Of a DNA stretch of 31,807 nt, positions 21,501 through 31,807 are shown in pieces. This DNA is from Dipetalonema caudispina (lineage: Eukaryota > Nematoda > Chromadorea > Rhabditida > Onchocercidae), in assembly GCA_013365325.1 (NCBI GenBank), contig JABVXV010000513.1:1-31807 (forward strand). The letters run 5' to 3'. Made by a program: the position numbers and the translations under genes. Positions within the stretch are counted from its first letter, which is position 1. Every line of letters starts with the position of its first letter. The notes beneath the pieces are model-generated. The model made no database searches, was not told the DNA's origin, and saw nothing but the letters and a program-made list of their open reading frames with translations.

Positions 21501-22510
21501 CTTCTCATCCTCCGTTTATAATATCAAATGGAGCGCTTTTAACTACAAAGGAAAAGGCCTTCGATATTTCATAAAGTCGTCACAACGAAATTTTTAAAAA
21601 AGCTTAAATTTGACTCAAATGTCTTGCAAAAATAGATATAAATTGATGAATAAAAAGAGAGAACAAAATTGAAGCAATAGGATTAATTATTCTTCATTCA
21701 GGCGATGCTGATCAAGAAATAAAAATATTGCTGCATGATTTTTGTTGTTCTTTCGTTCGATCCTTTTGAAAAATTCCAAGATTTCTTGCTTACCTATATC
21801 ATTTAGTTAGGTAAGAATATGAGTAAATCATTGAACAGAATAAATAAATCACTACGTAGAAGTGATCCAAAAGAAAGCACGCATAAATTTTATTTTGATG
21901 GATCAGATAATTTAAGTTAATCGGAATAAGTAAAGCATAGCAAAATCATTTTCTATGTTTCAATCTATTGATTCAATTTTATAATGTTATTGTAAAAGAT
22001 GTAAACCAATTTATAGTACCATTACATTTACTAATTAACAACTGATCAGCTAATTTATATTATCCAACAATTTATTCTACGACATTATTTCATATTCATT
22101 TTCATCTTTCAATATCAACGATGATCTCTTTATTTTTTTTTTCCCATATCTTGGATGAAAAATATCAGTGAATAATAGTAACACTATCTATTCAGTATCA
22201 TTTATCACACTTTTAACATATCATCACTTCTACTCTATCAGTAAGTGTTAGTGAAAAAGTTGTGATGTCACTTAGCTATTCGGTCAATTGACGCTTAGGC
22301 TCGATTTCTGAACATACATTAGCACTTGGCTCACTTTATTCTATCCCATTTTGTTTTTAACTCTTTTCTATTCTACCTTATCATATCTTTTCATCATTCT
22401 TCTTCATTCTTTTATTCATCCCACTATCACCTGATTTTATTTCATTATTTTACTTGTGTAATAATGTTATCATATGAATTATATCATACATTTAATTTGA
22501 CCTCAAAGAT

Positions 22511-22539
22511 TGTGTGTGTGTGTGTGAGAGAGAGAGAGA
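22511..22539. repeat. (TG)n(AG)n microsatellite
   Basis: Eight TG units run directly into about six or seven GA units. This compound dinucleotide repeat is likely to vary in length between individuals. Confidence 0.9.
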
Positions 22540-22782
22540 TGATGATCGGAAGTATTAATACAATCCTTTTTCCCGAGATTTCTCATTGAATATGCAATGT
22601 TAGGCTTATCAACGAAAACGTTTATTTCACATCATTGACATTAAAATTCGAATTATAAATATCTTTTTATGCAAATATTTAAAGTAAACATTTAAACCAT
22701 TGATGAAATATGTAAATGTTTAGCGAATTCTTACTTGAGAAGTGACCATTCAAAAACATAATATTATGTCCTTATATTAAAA

Positions 22783-22802
22783 ATATATATATATATATAT
22801 AT
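22783..22802. repeat. (AT)10 microsatellite
   Basis: An uninterrupted AT dinucleotide run in AT-rich non-coding DNA. Confidence 0.9.
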
Positions 22803-22948
22803 TCCAATTTTATTTCTAAGATTTTCTAAGTATATTCTAGATTAGATAGATTGTAATTTATGAATTAAAGTTATCCCGGAATGCTTATTTTGTAGAAGTC
22901 TAAATGAGCTTTAAATTCTATAACGATCTTCATTAGGATCTTTGTTGT

Positions 22949-22981
<33 letters not shown>

Positions 22982-24405
22982 GACCAGTAGCTAGCGATCC
23001 ATTATCCTCGTTTTGTTGAGAGCTTAACGAAAGGATCTATGGTATCGTCTGATATATTATCCGTTTGTAAGTTTTTTACCACTAATGTAGAATTCCTTTT
23101 CATACTGCGAAACAGACAATTTTGCATTTTAATAAATTATTTAAATAATGTTCATAAATAAGTATTATTTGCTGAAAGCAAAGCTAAATGATGTAGAAAA
23201 GTGGAAGAATAAAGTTAAAAATGACGCATGTACGTGTGGTACTCATTCTTCCGTTATTTTTCTTCTCATTTTCAACGATTTTTACTACAACATTATTCTT
23301 GAATATCCTCAATAATAACAGATAACTAATATTTTATACTTGAATAAGAAGTGATAAATTGTATGCATTGATAACATCTGAATTGATATCATTTATATAA
23401 ATGAAATGTTTTCAATATTTGAGTTATTAGGTGAAATAAAAGATAAAGAATATAATTGATTCATTTCGGATAATCAATGAATATAAATTTATTAAATGAT
23501 GAAAAAGTTTTCAGCTTATTTATTGGCAGAAAAAATCAACATGATACTTGCTATGCATGGCATAATTTTAACGAGAAGAATCAGCCATGATCAATTCATG
23601 CTCCTTTAATCCTACTGAGATATTTTTCCATCAATTATCATTATCACAAATTGGAGTGAGCCTTAATTCTTTTTAAGGTTAATTCATTATCTAATATCTT
23701 TTAATTTAATTTTTTTTTATCTTTTTTTTTTGTAAAATATAATCTTTTTTAAAAAAAAAATTAAAAATTTTCGAATTTTCGTCTATATTTGAATATTATT
23801 TTACTGACATAAACATTAATCCATACAGTAATTGATTCATTGATATTTAATAGTGAGCAAAAGTAAATGAGTTAATGAGAGAATTAATTTCAAAAGTATT
23901 ATTTATGTTCACAAGAAAGCTCTAGCTAGCTAATTAGTTTAGCTTAATGCAAGTGTCTTTTGGAAGGTTTACATTAAGCTAGTAATTAGCCTTGAATTTA
24001 AATGATAAATTAGCACTGTTCATCCATCTTTATTGTTATTTTAGCTATATATTAGAAATTGGTTAACTGATAACTTTCTTCTTTTCTTTTTTATTCGAAA
24101 AAAAAAAGAAAAAAAGAAATAGAAATAGAAAAGTGATTCATTTATTTGTCAAAATTTAGATTCATAAAATTGATACCGAAAAATTGTTTCAAATTCAAAA
24201 TGATATTTAATTTCTGAATAAGAAGAATTAAGATTAATTAATGTGAACGACTATTATAGCATTCTTTTTTCGCCATTCTTTTCCATAGCATTTCAATTAT
24301 AATATAATTTATGATGTCGTGCATAGCTATATTGAAATTGTAATTGAAGGGTTGTTTATTTGAATTTTATCGAGCGATATAAAAATGTGAATCAAATCAT
24401 TGCTT

Positions 24406-24457
24406 GGAGAGAGAGAGAGAGGGGGAGAGAGAGAGAGGGAGAGAAGGAGAGAGAGAT
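24406..24457. repeat. (GA)n microsatellite 1
   Basis: A GA-rich purine tract with GGG interruptions. A second tract of the same kind lies about 180 bases downstream. The frame of alternating Glu and Arg across it is a repeat artefact. Confidence 0.9.
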
Positions 24458-24586
24458 TACTACATCAAGATATGTTGTCTGTTGATATTATTTACTAGAC
24501 AAAATTTTAAATCAACTTTTTCTATCACTCATTTCTTTTACTCCTTACCAATGTATAATAATAATGATAGGAAAAAAAATGAAAAT

Positions 24587-24628
24587 GAGAGAGGGAGAGA
24601 GAGAGAGAGAGAGAGAAAGGGAGAGAGT
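24587..24628. repeat. (GA)n microsatellite 2
   Basis: A second GA purine tract with short interruptions, of the same strand polarity as the one at 24406-24457. The pair may descend from a local duplication. Confidence 0.9.
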
Positions 24629-25483
24629 TATCGGAAACAATCTCTAATATCTGATCGTTTATTTTTTTTTTAATGTCTTTTTTTAATTCATGCTTGACTA
24701 CCTGTATTATTCTTATATCCACTAGCAATAAACTTATTGCTACTAAATGGAAAAAAAAGTAAAATGATTTTTGCTTTTTGTGAAAAAAAAAATTAATACT
24801 TTCATTTATTTTCAAACAACATATCAATTTCTTCCTTATATATCATCTTCATCGTGATTAAGCTCTTCCATCGTTCAATTTCAACGAGAAAATACAAAGT
24901 GCGAAACAAAATTGATGATTCATACATCATTAGTCGAAGTAGAATCGAATTTTTAGAATTTAGTCTATTTTTTCCTTTCATTCCGCTCATTTTTATGAGC
25001 ATTTTTTTTCCTCTCATCTTCCAATCGACAGTTGCAAATAAATTAAAATTTTTCAGCAGGAGAGCAAATGTATGAAGTATATTTTGTAAGTGTATCATTC
25101 TTGTTTTAATTTTCTGTTTATGATCGGAAATTGATTTTTTTTTTTCTTAAACTGATTTTATCAAAAATGAATGAATTAGACTAGTAGGCTTTCAATTGCT
25201 ATATGATAGCTCTATGGCTAAATAGGCTTATAATTTCAAAGCTTTGGCTATATAACATTACCATTCGTTGTTCGATTTTCTCTTATGCCTATGGAAATTT
25301 TGCTATTTCGGTGTATGTTTTGGCAATTTTATAATTTATTTCAATTGGCGATATATTTCAAAAAAATCTATTTTAAAAGAAAAGTTCATTTAAAATGGGA
25401 AAAAAAAAGAATATAAATTAAATAATTTCAGCTTACATTTCAGGACAAAGTAAAAACGATCACGAAATTCAAAGCATAACGCA

Positions 25484-28400
25484 ATGACCACCGGTGGTTA
25501 CTCAACAGTTAAGGTTCTCTCTGTTTAGTCCAAATCCATGCAAATTTAATTACTGATTATCTTATAACAAAGATTATTTTATTCTTAATATCATTGCATT
25601 GATTATCATAGCTTTACGGTAATCTGTTAATTAGAAAGATTTACAATTTAGATGACATTTCTATCTGACACATTGCATTTTTACCTGATTATCTTATAAC
25701 TTTTAATCACTAAATGAAACAACAGCTAATTATTTCCTATGCTTTTATTACATCATTTTTTTGCCCTCCGTTTTACCTGTAATACCTGCAATGATAGCGA
25801 TGATGAATGGATTTCCTATTACGAAAGTTTCCTTTGAAGTAACAAATATCCGACAATCAAATAATCAACCAATTTATTTTGTAATCTTTATAGTGACGTA
25901 TATTATTTATAATTTATATTCATCAAGCAGATATAAAGATATTCGTAACTGATCGCAAAAATATTTGACATGATTTTAGTGATCTTTCAATTATTTTTAA
26001 TTTCCCACATTTCCCTCCATATTGATTTTATAATTGAGCAATTGTTTTGCAAACGGAAAAAGATTCATAAGAAATTATTGCAAACTAATAAATTAGTAAA
26101 AATGATTTATTTTTTGCATCATTCTAGCATTAATATATTAAAATGAAATGCATTGCATTGTCATTTTCCTTCATCGTACAATTTCATTCATTTATATAAT
26201 TTCGAAACGCTTTCAACAGATTTCTTTACTTAACATTTATAAACATTTGTGCATAAATTTAACAAATATTTTTATACCACTTAATTTTCACCATTTTTTT
26301 TTTTTTTTTTTTTTGATATCTTAATGAAAATTAGTTTAGAATTAGAATTTTAAATATTATTACAATATATGACCAAAAAGGATTGGAATTGATAGGATGT
26401 TGTAAATATTTGGTTGGTCGTCTTTTTAACAAAAACACGAATAGATGTTTAAAGTTAAATTTTAAAAACATCACGTATAAAACGTGTTTTAAAACATTTA
26501 TATATATATATATGTATTAATTTAACAAATATTTTTATACCACTTAATTTTCACTATTTTTTTTCTTTTTTTTTTTGACATCTTAATGAAAATTAGTTTA
26601 CAATTAGAATTTTAAATATCATTTCCAATATATGACCAAAAAGAGTTGGAATTGATAGGATGTTGTAAATATTTGATTGGTCATCTTTTTAACAAAAATA
26701 TGAATAGATCCTTAAAAGTTAAATTTTAAAAAAACGTCACATATAAACGTGAGAGTGTTACGGATAGGAAAATTATTGTGCATTGCATTTCATCTATTAA
26801 GCATTTTTATGAGATATTTATTAAATCTATTGACCCATTCTATACAATAGGTTCATTTGATGATGTATCAAAGTGAAAAATTTTATAGTATTACAATGTT
26901 GGATAAAAATACGAAATTAATGTTGCTCATTGCTAAAAATTAGCATAAGGTTAAAAGCAATATTTGAATATTTTTAGCATTATTTGTTGCAAGATTATGC
27001 GATTTTAACTTTTATTCAAAATGAATATTGGAAACTTTGTTTTTTTTTTTTTTTTTTTTTTTTTTTGCTATTTCAGAAAGACACAACGAGGCGAATTTTT
27101 TTAATCAGAAATGGTGAACCAGCTGATTTTGGTGGTTTACGTAACAATGGCGCATTCTTGAATCATAATAAGCTTATGAAGGTAGATTATTAGTAGTATC
27201 CATTAACTTTGAAATTTATTTACTCTTTTGTTTCAGGAATTTTTACTAATTAATGAAATTTTTATACAATCAAATATTACACTAATTATGTATCCATATT
27301 GTTACAGATGGATACAAGTCAAGCAATAATGACTGTTATTCGATCTGGTGGTGTTGAAAGCTATATAGATGATCCACCATTGACGCAAATTGGACGTGCT
27401 AGTGCTGAACTTGTTGGTCGTTCGTTATCCGAAAGAAATTTTCACATTCATACCATTTACACTTCACCTTCACTTAGATGCTTACAGGTTCAATTTAACA
27501 ATACATTCAATTAATTTTTCAAGTTTAAAAATATCACAAATTTTTCATGATATCATAAATTTATATCATTACTGAACATGTAATTGCAATAAAATTTGAT
27601 AACTGTTAGCTAAAAGTAATTAAATTAAAGAAATTAACAATCGAATCATATTTCAATTTCTTGCATAATTTTTGAAAATAGAGAAAATGTTTTGCAGACA
27701 GCTATTGCCATAATATCGACGTTGAATTATCGTGAACCGCTTAGGTTACGTATTGAACCTGCTCTTTATGAACCAGTTTGCTTCATTGGAAAGGTTCTTT
27801 TAAGATATTCCTTTTTTTTTTTTCTTTTTGTACAACAATTTCAGCATCACATTGGTATCATTACAATGTCATTTGATATTGCTATCTTTTATCACATAAA
27901 TAAACGGTAAAATAAATTATAAATAAACTTTTTTTTTTTTATTTTTCAAAATCAGTCAAAATTTTCTCTTTAGGTTCCACAATTTCTCAATGCACGAGAT
28001 CTTCAAGCAAATGGATACGTTTGTGACGAGCATTATGTACCAGCCGTATCAATCAACGATCTTAAATCTTCACTTCAATGGGTAACTTTTACTTCTATAA
28101 CTTTATGCGTAAAAGTTTTATCTCTGATAACTTGTAAAAAAAAAAAAAAAAAAAAAAAAGAAAAAAGAAAGAAATATTACTTGAAATGCATAAATCTGTA
28201 AATAATATTACTTAAAAAACAATGAACCTTTGACTTCAGAAATTACTGAACTTATTGTTTTTTTTTTCCTTTTTAAATTTTGTATCAAAAATTTTCATAG
28301 TCTTATGTTTAAGGAGCTAAGACCAAGTGATATACAAATGAGGGTGGAAAAAGCGGTAAATAGGATTTTATCTGAACGAAAACAAGATGGTGGTATATTA

Positions 28401-29237
28401 ATCATATCTCATGCACCAACACTTGATGCCTTATACAGGTTGAGAATTTTTTTCTTTTTTTTTTTTAAATAATTTATACTTTTTGAATTAATCATTTCTA
28501 TATTTTCAACAGTTGGTATAATTTAACAATAGCTGAGTGACAGCATTTTATCTTTTTTATCAAATTACCTTCACTGCTTCTTGTTATTTTCCATAGTTGT
28601 GGACAATGAGAGATGATGAATGGACATTGTCCAACATTCAGAAACTAACAGCGCACCTCTCGAATTATCATTCTTTATAAAATGCCTATGAATTATTCAA
28701 TTTAAATTATTTTTTATATTAACAAGTGAAAATAAACAATAAAAAAGATTGAGACAAAAATAATAATTTGAATGAAAAGGAAAAAATGTTATAATAAATA
28801 AATTTCACGAAATAGTAAATTTTAATAGGATAGCGATTATTTCTGATCAACGGATTATTTCATTTTTCACAAAATGTTTATCGGTAAATAACTTTTCAAG
28901 ATTGTTTCAAGAATGCTACTGTTATTCATAATCAAATTATCCATTGATTTTTTTTAAATCTTAAAATTTTAATTACTTTATATAAGTTTCAACTAGTATT
29001 TCTCTGCTAATTGATAGTATCACAAATTAATTACAATTTAGGATAGTAACAAATCGAACTGATATGCCACGAACGATGGGTGATATGCAACGTTTGATAC
29101 ATTACTATCCGCGTTGTTCGGTGACCATTTTGCAATATAATTCATTAAAAAAAATATGGGAAAATCGGCAAGATATTATTCCACCGTTAACATTTTGGCA
29201 TGCAAGTTGTATAGTTAATGTACCAAATTTTGATTAA
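25484..29237 (+). CDS. UBASH3-type histidine phosphatase-like protein, catalytic His replaced (pseudophosphatase)
   Basis: Seven exons (25484-25513, 27077-27181, 27308-27487, 27698-27793, 27974-28081, 28314-28438, 29042-29237) give 279 residues in agreeing phases. It belongs to the histidine phosphatase (phosphoglycerate-mutase-like) superfamily, most like the UBASH3/ecdysteroid-phosphate-phosphatase branch. Expected landmarks are present: TSPSLRCLQTA with Arg102, RIEPALYE with Glu125, and IISHAPTLDAL with the second His206. The first motif, normally RHGE and carrying the phospho-accepting His, reads RNGE (Asn22, codon AAT at 27110-27112). The family's chemistry needs that His, so the protein is probably inactive and may bind rather than cleave a phospho-ligand. 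Exon 1 (MTTGGYSTVK, after acceptor TTACATTTCAG) lies 1.56 kb upstream and is the least certain part. Exon 6 uses a weaker TTTAAG acceptor. Confidence 0.85.
26256..26751 (+). repeat. Tandem duplication, period about 263 bp, in intron 1
   Basis: The sequence at 26256-26486 recurs at 26519-26751. Both copies start AATTTAACAAATATTTTTAT, hold a T-tract, contain GGAATTGATAGGATGTTGTA (first copy) or TTGGAATTGATAGGATGTTG (second), and end in an AACGTG-type sequence. Scattered substitutions show the duplication is not recent. It lies inside the first intron of the phosphatase-like gene. No coding content was seen. Confidence 0.85.
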
Positions 29238-31457
29238 ATTTTGTTTTAATTTTTAGTTCTTTGTTTTGATATTTATGCTCAATATTGAACAATAATTAAT
29301 GAAAAATAATTTTTTTTTTTTTAAAAATATTTCCAAATTTTGTTAGTAATATTCACAATGAAAGATGTTGTAAAAATAATATCAAAAGTAATTATGAAAT
29401 CTTTAAACTTCATATATTTCAAAAATAATCAATTAATTTGTTGTATGAAATACTCTTTAAAATTAGAAAATAATAATTTAGTAGCTTTTCATTAATTACA
29501 AAATTAACTTAAAATTGCCTTTTCAATTTTTTCATTTATAAATCTTTTTGACAAATGAAAAAGATAATGTATTAAAATGAGTGAAATACATACAAATGCA
29601 AATGTTTTTATCAATTTTCACTTTTTCTTACTTCTGAAATATTTGACAATATTTACTTTAAAATTAAATCGATTAATTGAATTGATATGTATCATATGAC
29701 AATATGTATCACCAAATACATTTTATCATTAATTCTTTTTCCTTCATTTCAAAATTAACCTTTAGGCTTTTGGCTCCTATATTTGCATATTATATAAAAA
29801 TTAGACATGCTATATTTCATGGCTATACGAGAACTACTAATTTAATTAACAGTCTATTTATAGTAAAATTTATTTAATAATTTATAAGCAAATTATTATG
29901 TAAATCCTACTATAAATAGAATATTATTCGAATGTGTTATCTCTCTGACAAATTGTACAACAATATCATTCAAATTCTGGCATTAGTTGTATTAGTTTTA
30001 TAAATGTGTTATTAAGAGGATACGGAAATAAGTCACCTTTGATTAATTTAACAACAGCAATTTCAATTTCATCGAAATTCGGGAAATTGAATGAAATAAT
30101 TGCAAATAAAAATTTCAAATTTATCAATTTAAAATGAATTCAGAATAATGCCAAAATCTTTATATGTTTTTGCAATAAAATATGCATGCATTTCATGTAT
30201 ATATACATCTAATGCAAATTATTAATGTGCCTTTATGTATGATAATAAATTTCAAAAATAACTGACCATCTCCTGATCATCCGTAAACAGTTCGGGATTT
30301 TATTTCCTTTTCTTGTTGAATTGTTCCTAGCTATCTTTTTGATTTGCTAATTGATCAAATCATTGAAAGCATCGTACTCATCCTATTTTCATTTCTTTAT
30401 ATCAGAAATTCTCATTATGATGGTTAGAAATTTGAATCCACGCTACCTCCGTTATCGTTAAGCTATCAGTACAAATGCGACGTAATTTTCTTTCTTCGAC
30501 AAACTTAAATTTTCACATACTTCCTAGTAATTTCCATGTTAACTTATTTGCTTAAAGATTCATGATCGGTTAAATAAAACGATATATTGCATTCGTTGTT
30601 TTGTGCAAATTGTCATTCGGATTATTTGATAGTAATTCCAGATCTGTTTTTAAAAAAAAAAAAAAAAAAATTCCGATGATCATTGCTGGACATGCAAATG
30701 AATGTTCAAAAATGTAACAGCTAAAATGTTAACTTTGATGAAATTAATGAAATTTTGAATCAAATACACTTCTTATTCTATTTGTAATTTATTAAGCAAA
30801 AATTTATGATCATAACATGCTATTGCTGAGAAATTTCCCACTTATTATTTTTAATTTGTAGTAAGTTTATATGATTGATTGTAAATTAGATTTGTGTAAA
30901 AAATATACTATTTTAGTTAATTATCTTTTTACCATAAAGTATTAGGCGATATTGGAAGTTGTAAAATGGCGTTGAAATTCGAAGCAGTCATTTTCAGTTC
31001 AATTCACATCCACTTTTTCATCCCATTTCTGTATTCATTCCAATTTTTTTGAAGCTTACTGCAGCCTATTTGAACACCAAAAAATTAACTCTTCCATTTG
31101 AAATTGTTATTTTAAAGTTGATTTTCATTAAGTGCACATTGTGCTAGTCATTTTTAAATTCCTGATCATTTTTAAATTAACACACGTTATGGTTCCTTTT
31201 TTTTTCTTCGATTCTTTCCTGCTTTTACATCTAAAATACATTTGAAGTTTTCTGTTTCTCCAATCTTAAATTTATGCAAAAAAATTGTATAATTCATAAT
31301 TTTTGAGCTATGTAGTGCAAACTGTCAACTTAAATCGATTTGTATATTTGGCCAAATTTGTTTATTAAATTATAGCGAAAAAAGTCAAAGTTAGTTTTGC
31401 TGACGTGCAATTTAAAATAGAAAATTTAAAAAATTAAAATTGAAAATTTTCTATCAG
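29238..31457. other. Intergenic AT-rich stretch after the phosphatase-like gene
   Basis: No exon with supporting splice signals was found. An ATG at 30966 opens a 28-codon frame (MALKFEAVIFSSIHIHFFIP) that resembles a signal peptide, but it could not be joined in phase to the candidate exon downstream. A poly-A tract lies at about 30651-30670. Confidence 0.4.
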
Positions 31458-31597
31458 TTTTATCAGCACCTACAATTGATCATGATGCTAAGGAAGCTTT
31501 CATTCTTCCAAATAAGATGAACAAAAAAGAGATATTCTTGTCGCGAAATCTAAATGAATTTCGCGAAGGAAAGGATAATACATTTCTTATTATTACG
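31458..31597 (+). CDS. Candidate exon of a further gene, unrecognised
   Basis: An acceptor TTTTCTATCAG at 31457 (or TTTTATCAG at 31466) is followed by an open frame. It includes SAPTIDHDAKEAFILPNKM and KKEIFLSRNLNEFREGKDNT and ends at a donor ACGGTAATT. The charged composition and C/G-containing codons differ from the surrounding AT-rich sequence. I do not recognise the product. The start of the gene and the exons beyond the window edge cannot be seen. Confidence 0.35.
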
Positions 31598-31807
31598 GTA
31601 ATTGATGCTTCATTTCGTAATGAAACAATTCTTCTTATAAATTGTTAACATAAACCATTTAACTTATACTCATCCTTGTCTAAGATGAGATATTAACAAT
31701 GCGTCTTTGTTGTCTGTGGTTAAGATATGCTTAAATCAGATCCGACAGCAACGTACTATCCTTTGTTCATATCCATAAAATAAGATTGTGACATTGTCCT
31801 TTGTTCA

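Larger units (their letters stand above)
18550..25440. other. Gene-poor AT-rich stretch
   Basis: I find no exon chain with matching splice phases on either strand in these 6.9 kb. Open frames at 19111-19395, 19809-20021, 22326-22589 and 24802-25098 are AT-driven or overlap microsatellites, and none resembles a known family. Homopolymer tracts include T at 18949-18971, A at about 21116-21139 and 28 Ts at 22951-22978. The stretch may hold the upstream regulatory region of the phosphatase-like gene or exons too short to see by eye. Confidence 0.5.

Noticed and set aside
24404..24673. Open frame with alternating Glu and Arg
   Set aside because: It is a translation of the GA microsatellites.
26886..26894. 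TAGTATTAC, matching the circovirus-type origin nonanucleotide
   Set aside because: It lies about 25 kb from Rep, inside an AT-rich intron, with no stem around it. Chance is the simplest explanation.
30420..30475. Minus-strand TTCAAAT loop resembling a tRNA T-arm
   Set aside because: The flanking bases do not pair as a T-stem, and no matching acceptor, D or anticodon arm was found.

Overview
This is nuclear DNA from a nematode, probably a clade III (spirurid or filarial-like) species. The sequence is very AT-rich. Genes are cut into small exons with GT...TTTTCAG-type introns. Likely trans-splice acceptors (TTTNCAG) lie 8-41 bases before several start codons. The left end carries pieces of a CX-module membrane protein gene, a family I know from nematodes. 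The species assignment is inference.

Region 1 (about 1-6,440) is a rearranged, repeat-rich block. It holds at least four broken copies of one CX-module transmembrane protein gene, mostly on the minus strand, separated by AT-rich minisatellites. A nearly perfect inverted repeat (arms 4378-4989 and 5190-5789) duplicates the second half of that gene head to head. Beside copy 1 sits an endogenous Rep gene from a circular Rep-encoding single-stranded DNA (CRESS) virus (631-1525). It keeps its endonuclease and helicase motifs but is broken by one frameshift. A 24-bp tandem repeat resembling an iteron lies directly before its start.

Region 2 (about 7,900-18,550) holds ordinary plus-strand genes: three small HIG1-domain-like mitochondrial membrane proteins in a row (7934-8519, 10402-11854, 12783-13968), RNA polymerase II subunit RPB4 (14495-15727), and an unrecognised 142-residue single-pass membrane protein (16602-18549). 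The second and third HIG1 genes share exon lengths and intron phases, so they are tandem duplicates. The first shares only the last intron position and has lost the signature motif.

Region 3 (about 18,550-25,440) is a gene-poor AT-rich stretch with microsatellites. Region 4 (25484-29237) is a seven-exon histidine-phosphatase-superfamily gene of the UBASH3/ecdysteroid-phosphate-phosphatase type. Its catalytic histidine (RHG) reads asparagine (RNG), so it is predicted to be a pseudophosphatase. A 263-bp tandem duplication lies in its first intron. The last 2.5 kb is mostly non-coding and ends with one candidate exon of a further gene at 31458-31597.

All exon models were assembled by eye from splice signals and reading phase. 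No database search was run.
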